From Glutamicibacter sp002979865 (GTDB lineage: Bacteria > Actinomycetota > Actinomycetes > Actinomycetales > Micrococcaceae): a stretch of 64,000 bases of DNA. The notes below the pieces were generated by a model. The model did no database searches, was not told the origin of the DNA, and saw nothing but the letters and a program-made list of their open reading frames with translations. Shown piece by piece: positions 53,371 through 64,000 of this stretch (its first letter is position 1; the number at the start of each line of letters is the position of its first letter). The translations under genes were made by a program, and so were the position numbers. The DNA lies in the NCBI RefSeq assembly GCF_050030965.1, contig NZ_CP188297.1, positions 930,001-994,000 on the forward strand. The letters run 5' to 3'.

Positions 53371-54237
53371 TTACTTGTTGGCAGCGATTGCTTCCTTCAC
53401 TGCGGTTGGGAAGTCTTCCTTTGCCAGATCGACTACCTTGCCCTGGACGAAGATCGATGGGGTGCCAGCCACGCCATCGTACTGGCCGGCAGTAGTGGTG
53501 TACTGGACGAATGGACGGAACTTGTCATCTGCGATGCAGCTTTCAACGGACTGCGCAGCGCCATTCTGGATCGCCAGATCGGCCAGCTCGGCGTTCTTCA
53601 TCTCGCCCTCTGGATAGTGGCCCCACAGTGCCTTGACGAAGCCCATGTAGGCTTCTGGGCTTTCGTCGGCGACGCAAGCCAATGCGTTGGCGCCGCGCGA
53701 GGAGAAGTTGGTTGCTGAACCCCGGTCAAGGTAGCCGACGTTGCGGTATTCAACGGTGACGTCGCCGTTGGCCAGCCATTCCTCGATCTGGTCCCCGTAG
53801 GTAGCCTCGAAGTCTGCACAGTGAACGCAGTTGGCGTCAACGTACATGGCGATGTTGATCGGTTCGCCCTTTTCAGCCACCGTCAGGTCGCGTGGGGTAG
53901 CAGGCGATGGCGCCTCGGCAGGTGCTTCGAGCGTCTTGATATCCACATTCTCGATGGACTTCTCTGCGACAGTGTCCGGCGAGGTGACCATGATGCCACC
54001 GGCTGCGGTAGCGCCCTGCGGCACGGCGCCGGAGTCTGCCACCTTTGCGTTGTTGTTCTGCACGATCAAGGTAACTACCAGTGCGATGACCACAATGACT
54101 GCGGCCAATACGCCCAGCTTCACGAAAAGCGACTTGCGCTTCTGAGCGGCATCTTGAGCGGCACGCATCTGCGCCGCCTTCTCTCGGGCACTCGCGGTTC
54201 GCTCTGCCTTCGATGGGCGCGGGTTATTTGTAGACAT
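53371..54237 (-). CDS. DsbA-family membrane-anchored thiol oxidoreductase
   Basis: A 288-residue protein with a charged N-terminus, one transmembrane anchor at about 39-60, and a DsbA/thioredoxin-like domain facing outward. The redox pair is CVHC at 137-140 and VAGTPSIFV supplies the cis-proline loop. Two more cysteines in the C-terminal part may form a structural disulfide. It likely oxidises exported proteins. The ATG at 54237 is used, with AAGGAA about 11 bases upstream. Confidence 0.88.
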   Translation of the reverse strand: MSTNNPRPSKAERTASAREKAAQMRAAQDAAQKRKSLFVKLGVLAAVIVVIALVVTLIVQNNNAKVADSGAVPQGATAAGGIMVTSPDTVAEKSIENVDIKTLEAPAEAPSPATPRDLTVAEKGEPINIAMYVDANCVHCADFEATYGDQIEEWLANGDVTVEYRNVGYLDRGSATNFSSRGANALACVADESPEAYMGFVKALWGHYPEGEMKNAELADLAIQNGAAQSVESCIADDKFRPFVQYTTTAGQYDGVAGTPSIFVQGKVVDLAKEDFPTAVKEAIAANK

Positions 54238-54637
54238 AAATTTGGCGGTTCCTTGGTCAGCGGACAACTATCATCTGGAGTCAAGCTTAGCCAACTCCGA
54301 GCGCCAATATCCTTGAAAACTCAAGATTCCCCCACCTTCACAGGACTCACATATCTTTCGCATACAGCACCCAAAGTGCTTCGAAAACCTTAAGTTGAGC
54401 GTTAAACCAAGTCATCGGCGGATATCGTTTCTTTGCTGCCGGTCCTTAGCTGACCACGCGGCACATGCGCAGAAGTAGCCCGTATGACGGAGAAATCCGT
54501 CCCTTCGTTCCCTTAGCAGTCAGTTTTCACTAGGCTAAATAGCAAGAGCGAGGAAATTTGACGAGAAGTCATTCACTCAGAACCGACGAATCTGCACCAC
54601 GCCGGTGAACCAGATTGAACAAACCAGGAGGTTTGCA
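54238..54637. other. Gap upstream of otsA
   Basis: No gene seen in 400 bases. TAGGCTAAAT at 54531-54540 is a likely -10 region for otsA. A small hairpin GACGGA-gaaa-TCCGTC is at about 54486. The ribosome-binding site CAGGAGG precedes the otsA start. Confidence 0.6.
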
Positions 54638-56101
54638 GTGGGTAACCCAGCGCCGAGTACAAAGACCGAAAATTCCTACGATTTTGTGGTTGTAGCCAAC
54701 CGCCTTCCGGTGGATCGCATCACCAATCCTGACGGATCGCAAGGATTCCAGCGTTCGCCCGGTGGTTTGGTTACCGCCTTGGAACCGGTCATGGCTGCGT
54801 CCGAAGGTGCCTGGGTGGGTTGGCATGGCGGTATCGGCGAGAAGCTGGAGAGCTTCGACAAGGATGACATCCATCTGGTTCCGGTCCCCCTGGATGAGGA
54901 TGACCTGACCCTCTACTACGAGGGCTTCTCCAACTCGACGCTTTGGCCGCTCTACCACGACGTCATCGTGCCACCGGAGTACCACCGCACCTGGTGGGAC
55001 CGCTACAAGAGGATCAACCAGCGATTCGCCGATGCCGTACTGGAAATCGCTGCTCCGAACGCTACCGTGTGGGTCCACGACTACCAGCTGCAGCTGGTTC
55101 CGCAGATGCTGCGGCTGGCGCGACCCGATCTGAAAATCGGCTTCTTCCTGCACATACCGTTCCCGGCGGCCAGCCTGTTTTCGCAGCTGCCCTGGCGCAC
55201 CCAGATCTTGCAGGGACTGGTCGGCGCGGACTTGGTCGGGTTCCAGCGCGAAACCGATGCGAGCAATTTCCTGCGCTGCTTGCGCCGTTTCACCGACTAC
55301 TCCACCAAGGGCGATGTGGCTTCGCCCCCAGCCGGTAACGACATGCAGAATCTCTGCCGTGCCAATGCGCATCCGATTTCCATCGATACCGAGCAAATCG
55401 CCAAGCTCGCACGCGATCCGCAAATCATTGCCCGTGCTGCCCAGATCCGCCATGAGCTGGGCAATCCGAAAACCATCATGCTGGGCGTGGACCGCTTGGA
55501 CTACACCAAGGGCATTCGCCACCGCCTGAAGGCCTATGGCGAGCTGCTCTCCGACCAGACTCTGCGCGCCGGTGATGTCTGCCTGATCCAGGTAGCCAGC
55601 CCCAGCCGGGAAAACGTGGACAGCTACATCGAGCTGCGTGACCAGGTGGAGCTCATGGTCGGGCAGATCACCGGCCAGCATGACACCCTGAGCCACACCA
55701 CCCTGCGCTACCTGCACCAGTCCTATCCGCTGCGCGAAATGATCGCCATGTATCTGGCAGCCGATGTCCTGCTGGTCACGGCCCTGCGCGATGGGATGAA
55801 TCTGGTGGCCAAGGAGTTCGTCGCTGCGCACCAGGATGGTCGCGGTGTACTGGTGCTCTCGGAGTACACCGGCGCTGCCGATCAGCTGACCCAGGCTGTC
55901 CTGGTCAACCCGCACGACATCGACGGGATGAAGGCCAGGATCGTTGAAGCGGTTCAGATGAATGAGGCAGAGCAGGAACGCCGGATGAAACGCATGAACC
56001 GCCACTTGGCACTCAACGACGTCTCGAAGTGGTCCGAGGATTTCCTAGCCGAGCTGGCCGAGATCAACGCGGCCACCTCCGTGCACGAAATCGTTCGCTA
56101 G
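54638..56101 (+). CDS. otsA: Trehalose-6-phosphate synthase
   Basis: A 487-residue glycosyltransferase family 20 enzyme joining UDP- or GDP-glucose to glucose-6-phosphate. Visible motifs are VVVANRLPVDR at the start, the WVHDYQLQLVP segment, LGVDRLDYTKGI (family signature) and LRDGMNLVAKEFVA near the C-terminus. The GTG at 54638 is chosen because CAGGAGG lies seven bases upstream; an in-frame ATG at 54605 lacks it. It is followed by otsB 41 bases later. Confidence 0.95.
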   Translation: MGNPAPSTKTENSYDFVVVANRLPVDRITNPDGSQGFQRSPGGLVTALEPVMAASEGAWVGWHGGIGEKLESFDKDDIHLVPVPLDEDDLTLYYEGFSNSTLWPLYHDVIVPPEYHRTWWDRYKRINQRFADAVLEIAAPNATVWVHDYQLQLVPQMLRLARPDLKIGFFLHIPFPAASLFSQLPWRTQILQGLVGADLVGFQRETDASNFLRCLRRFTDYSTKGDVASPPAGNDMQNLCRANAHPISIDTEQIAKLARDPQIIARAAQIRHELGNPKTIMLGVDRLDYTKGIRHRLKAYGELLSDQTLRAGDVCLIQVASPSRENVDSYIELRDQVELMVGQITGQHDTLSHTTLRYLHQSYPLREMIAMYLAADVLLVTALRDGMNLVAKEFVAAHQDGRGVLVLSEYTGAADQLTQAVLVNPHDIDGMKARIVEAVQMNEAEQERRMKRMNRHLALNDVSKWSEDFLAELAEINAATSVHEIVR

Positions 56102-56142
56102 AAGATTCCGACAGGAATCCTGATCTCCGATGAGGAATACCA

Positions 56143-56922
56143 TTGCCTGACCTTGACCCTGCCCTGCAGGCCGCGCTGGCTGAATTTGCTGGCCATCAGC
56201 GGGTACTAGTTGCTTTGGACTTTGATGGAACGATGTCCCCGCTGGTTGACCGGCCGCGAGAGGCCCGGCCGCTGGAAGAGTCTGCTGCTGCCTTCGAGCA
56301 GCTGGCTTCCAGTCCCGGGGTATACACCGCGGTGGTGTCGGGGCGTAACCTGCAGTCCTTGAGCGAGGTCTATCCTGAGCCTCGTCCAGAGATTCGCATT
56401 GGTTCGCACGGTGCCGAGCGCTTGGTTCCGCCACAGCTGGGCGCGATCTGGCACGATGAGCCGCTGACCGCTAGGCAGTCCGAGCTGCTCGGGCAAATTA
56501 CCCAGCGCCTGGAACGCGTTGCTGCGATGCACGCGAACGCCAGCGTGGAGTACAAACCGTCGGCCACGGTCCTGCACGTCCGCCAGGCAGCACCTGATGT
56601 TGCCGCCAAGGCCCTGGCACAGGCGCGGCAGGCGCTAGGTGATTTGGACGGCATCAAACTGCTTGAAGGCAAAGCGGTGCTAGAGGCCACCGTGCATCAC
56701 GGCGATAAGGGCCAGAGCCTGCAGTGGTTGCGTGAAGTACTCGACGTCCAAGCGGTCCTTTTTGTCGGTGATGACGTGACCGACGAGAACGGATTCAAGG
56801 TTCTTGGCGCAGCGGATCTGGGCATCAAGGTGGGACCTGGACCAACTGCGGCCGCGCATAATATCCTTTCGCCAAGTGAATTACCACACCTTTTGAAAAG
56901 TCTGATTTCCATGCGACACTGA
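56143..56922 (+). CDS. otsB: Trehalose-6-phosphate phosphatase
   Basis: A 259-residue HAD-family phosphatase. The nucleophile motif DFDGTMSPL (near residue 26) and the C-terminal GDDVTDENGF are intact. It completes trehalose synthesis with OtsA. It starts with TTG at 56143, six bases after GAGGAA. It is translated from the same transcript as otsA, 41 bases away. Confidence 0.95.
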   Translation: MPDLDPALQAALAEFAGHQRVLVALDFDGTMSPLVDRPREARPLEESAAAFEQLASSPGVYTAVVSGRNLQSLSEVYPEPRPEIRIGSHGAERLVPPQLGAIWHDEPLTARQSELLGQITQRLERVAAMHANASVEYKPSATVLHVRQAAPDVAAKALAQARQALGDLDGIKLLEGKAVLEATVHHGDKGQSLQWLREVLDVQAVLFVGDDVTDENGFKVLGAADLGIKVGPGPTAAAHNILSPSELPHLLKSLISMRH

Positions 56923-56953
56923 AGTGTCCCAACTCACTTTCACTACGGATCGT

Positions 56954-56971
56954 CGGGCACGTACCTGCCCG
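56954..56971 (+). other. Short hairpin upstream of the ABC ATPase gene
   Basis: CGGGCA-cgtacc-TGCCCG is a perfect 6-bp inverted repeat just before the ribosome-binding site GAAAGGAT. It could be an operator or a weak terminator for otsAB. Confidence 0.35.
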
Positions 56972-56987
56972 TGAAAGGATTGTCATC

Positions 56988-58055
<1,068 letters not shown>

Positions 58056-58067
58056 TACTGGCTAGCG

Positions 58068-58109
58068 CCAATGGCGGCTTGGAAATTGAACTCCAAGCCG
58101 CCATTGGCT
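58068..58109 (+). terminator. Intrinsic terminator after the ABC ATPase
   Basis: A perfect 17-bp stem (starting GCCAATGGCGG) around eight bases, followed by TTT. Confidence 0.9.
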
Positions 58110-58142
58110 TTAAGTCCGCTGCACGAGAGTCCGGTTAAACAT

Positions 58143-58174
58143 CGAAGGCCCCGAACAAAAGTTCGGGGCCTTCG
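58143..58174. terminator. Terminator after the distal 5S rRNA
   Basis: CGAAGGCCCCGAAC pairs with GTTCGGGGCCTTCG (14 bp) around AAAA. On the minus strand the loop reads TTTT. It ends the distal 5S transcript. Confidence 0.8.
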
Positions 58175-58183
58175 GCAAATTAT

Positions 58184-58302
58184 GCCCGGCGATGACCTAC
58201 TCTCCCACACCCTCCCGAGTGCAGTACCATCGGCGCTGTGGGTCTTAGCTTCCAGGTTCGGTATGGATCTGGGCGTTTCCCCCACGCTATGATCGCCGTA
58301 AC
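58184..58302 (-). rRNA. rrf: 5S rRNA, divergent second copy
   Basis: A full-length 5S (about 119 bases) on the minus strand, with the conserved CATAGCGTGGGGGAAACGCC and the loop region intact. It differs from the copy at 59520 by about nine bases. The changes in the terminal helix are paired (GGCGAT/ATCGCC here, GGCGGT/ACCGCC there), so both copies can fold. It is separated from the rRNA operon by the SDR gene. Confidence 0.92.
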
Positions 58303-58444
58303 TCTATACCTCATGGCTAGCCATGGGAAAACTACGGTGTCATTCGCGATTGCGACAACTCCATAACTATATCAAGCACGCAGTGGATGCGCCACTTCAG
58401 AACGCGTTACCAATAGTGTCCTTCGCCATACCCGGCTAATTGGG

Positions 58445-59227
58445 CTAGCTCCAGATATCGTCCCCGCGGAGCGTAGCCTCGGCACCGCCATCGCAGTAAA
58501 TCGTTTGCCCGGTGACGTGAGTATTTTCTGCACTCGTTAGCCACAGCAGTAGCTTGGCAATTACCACGGCTTCAGAGTGGTAGTTCAATGGCATCGGCAC
58601 ATTCTGGTCAACCATCGATTTGCCTTCTTCTGTCGCCAATAGGTCCCGAGTCATGTTGGTGATCACGGTGCCAGGAGCCACAGCGTTCAATGGGATCCCT
58701 GCGCCGGCCCACTTCTCCGAGATGGACTCGCGGCGAACCCAGCGGCTCAGCGCACGCTTGGAGGACGGGTAATTCAGGTAACCGGATCGCGGGCCAGCGG
58801 CTTCCAAGGCTGCACCAATGGCCAGGGCTGCTTCCTCGTCGCCTGCAAGCAACGCATCAACGAGTTCAGCGGAATTCTGCTGGATCGAGGCCATCGAGGA
58901 AACCACGGCCACGCGTGGTGACTGCGAGAGTCCCAATGCAGGCAGCAGGCCTTCCAGATACCTGGTTACGCCGAAATAGTTTACCGAGACGGTAATCGCC
59001 TTAGGAGCCGAGATGCCTGCGGCCGCGATGACCGCGTCAATCTTGCCTTCGGAATGCTCTAGGGTCTGGCTGATGGCGCTTAGCCGGCCCGCCTGCGTCG
59101 ATAGGTCAGCAGTGACCTCGGCATCGCGTAGATCAACTCCAATGACCTTGTGCCCACGTTCTCGAATCAATTCTGCAGTGGCCGCGCCAATACCGGAAGC
59201 AGCGCCAGTAACGACATAAGTTCTCAC
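58445..59227 (-). CDS. Short-chain dehydrogenase/reductase
   Basis: A 260-residue classical SDR oxidoreductase. The NAD(P)-binding motif TGAASGIG lies at 7-14 and the catalytic Ser110/111, Tyr153 and Lys157 are in place (YPSSK). The sequence resembles 3-alpha-hydroxysteroid dehydrogenase-type SDRs, but the substrate is unknown. Its position between two 5S genes on the same strand is unusual. Confidence 0.88.
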   Translation of the reverse strand: MRTYVVTGAASGIGAATAELIRERGHKVIGVDLRDAEVTADLSTQAGRLSAISQTLEHSEGKIDAVIAAAGISAPKAITVSVNYFGVTRYLEGLLPALGLSQSPRVAVVSSMASIQQNSAELVDALLAGDEEAALAIGAALEAAGPRSGYLNYPSSKRALSRWVRRESISEKWAGAGIPLNAVAPGTVITNMTRDLLATEEGKSMVDQNVPMPLNYHSEAVVIAKLLLWLTSAENTHVTGQTIYCDGGAEATLRGDDIWS

Positions 59228-59519
59228 GTTCGGTTTCCCTCTTTCGCAATTGGAAGACGAGTCGAGTCACCGTCGATGAGTCAGTCGCAGCCTCGCTCAT
59301 ATCCCACACTATGCCCATTTCGAGTGGCCCCTTGAACAATGATGCCTAAGTCAAGTGTTTGGGGTTGCCTTAGTCGCTTAGCAGCTATCGAGGTTAAAGC
59401 AGGAGGGGAGGAGGAACCAGGCAGCACCAGCTGCCCAATTCCCCCTCCCCTTCCCGTTAAACAGGTGAGGCCCCGGCACCAAACGGTACCAGGGCCTCAA
59501 ACCATCTACTCAAGTTAAG
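59228..59519 (-). other. Gap between the SDR gene and the operon 5S
   Basis: This stretch ends rRNA transcription. A second possible hairpin (59402-59450), with GGGGAGG pairing with CCTCCCC, and the terminator at 59467 both lie here. The SDR promoter is also expected within it. Confidence 0.5.
59467..59498. terminator. Terminator after the rRNA operon 5S
   Basis: GAGGCCC pairs with GGGCCTC around 18 bases, with an inner ACC/GGT stem. It is 21 bases past the 5S end on the minus strand. Confidence 0.7.
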
Positions 59520-59637
59520 TCCGGCGGTGACCTACTCTCCCACACCCTCACGAGTGCAGTACCATCGGCGCAGTGGGCCTTAGCTTCCGGGTTCGGTATG
59601 GGACCGGGCGTTTCCCCCACGCTATGACCGCCGTAAC
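59520..59637 (-). rRNA. rrf: 5S rRNA of the rRNA operon
   Basis: The standard 5S copy on the minus strand, about 118 bases, ending the 16S-23S-5S operon. Its terminal helix GGCGGT/ACCGCC and the loop regions are complete. Confidence 0.95.
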
Positions 59638-59799
59638 AATCACGAAGCACACAAACCAAAACGTTTCCTGGTCAATGTTTTCCGGTGCTACAAAGTCTTG
59701 TAACTCATCCGTATTTGCTGGCTAGAGGTTGTTGTCTCGTAACCGCATAGTGAACGCGAACAGCATTGAAATCATCAGTTCAAATATTGTTTTATTGTG

Positions 59800-64000
<4,201 letters not shown>

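Noticed and set aside
54569..56005. A 478-codon open frame opposite otsA
   Set aside because: Antisense shadow of otsA, without start signals or a recognisable domain.

Overview
The window is high-GC actinobacterial chromosome, most likely Micrococcaceae (Arthrobacter/Glutamicibacter group). Support comes from the actinobacterial families DUF3027, DUF3263 and LytR_C, an HNH protein of the actinobacterial type, a DtxR with every metal ligand in place, a lone GroEL under CIRCE control, c-di-AMP riboswitches on cell-wall hydrolase genes, many GTG/TTG starts and many leaderless promoters. It reads as core chromosome with a few accessory islands. No phage, IS element or CRISPR array is visible.

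Left part (1-16 kb): a MarR-MFS-GntR efflux unit; an inositol-monophosphatase-family gene; then a catabolic block with a ThDP-dependent decarboxylase-like enzyme, an agmatinase/guanidinobutyrase-family ureohydrolase, a GABA-type aminotransferase, a divergent PucR regulator and an amino-acid permease. Together these suggest arginine/4-guanidinobutyrate/GABA catabolism. A XRE-cupin regulator, a DinB-like protein, a VIT-type transporter with an N-terminal ferritin-like domain and a long LOG-family protein follow.

Middle (16-41 kb): a SWIM-SNF2 helicase, a ProP-like symporter, sucCD, pcrA, tRNA-Arg(CCT), a ROK regulator, a NUDIX hydrolase and an HNH nuclease. Two peptidoglycan hydrolases (NlpC/P60 and M23) each sit behind a ydaO-type c-di-AMP riboswitch and both start with TTG. 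Then come dtxR, serC, DUF3027, a cold-shock protein, a two-component system, an orphan WXG100 protein and a DUF4031-HD fusion.

Right part (41-64 kb): groEL behind two tandem CIRCE operators, a LytR_C/DUF3263 pair, ung, a ThrE-type exporter, an LLM flavin oxidoreductase, tRNA-Val, a GNAT, a two-gene restriction-modification system whose nuclease I cannot assign to a family, a DUF808 protein, tRNA-Thr, a DsbA-like thiol protein, otsA-otsB and a lone MsiK/UgpC-type ABC ATPase. The window ends in an rRNA operon read on the minus strand (partial 16S, 23S, 5S). An SDR gene and a second, sequence-divergent 5S lie beyond it. The divergent 5S carries compensatory changes in its terminal helix, so it looks functional.
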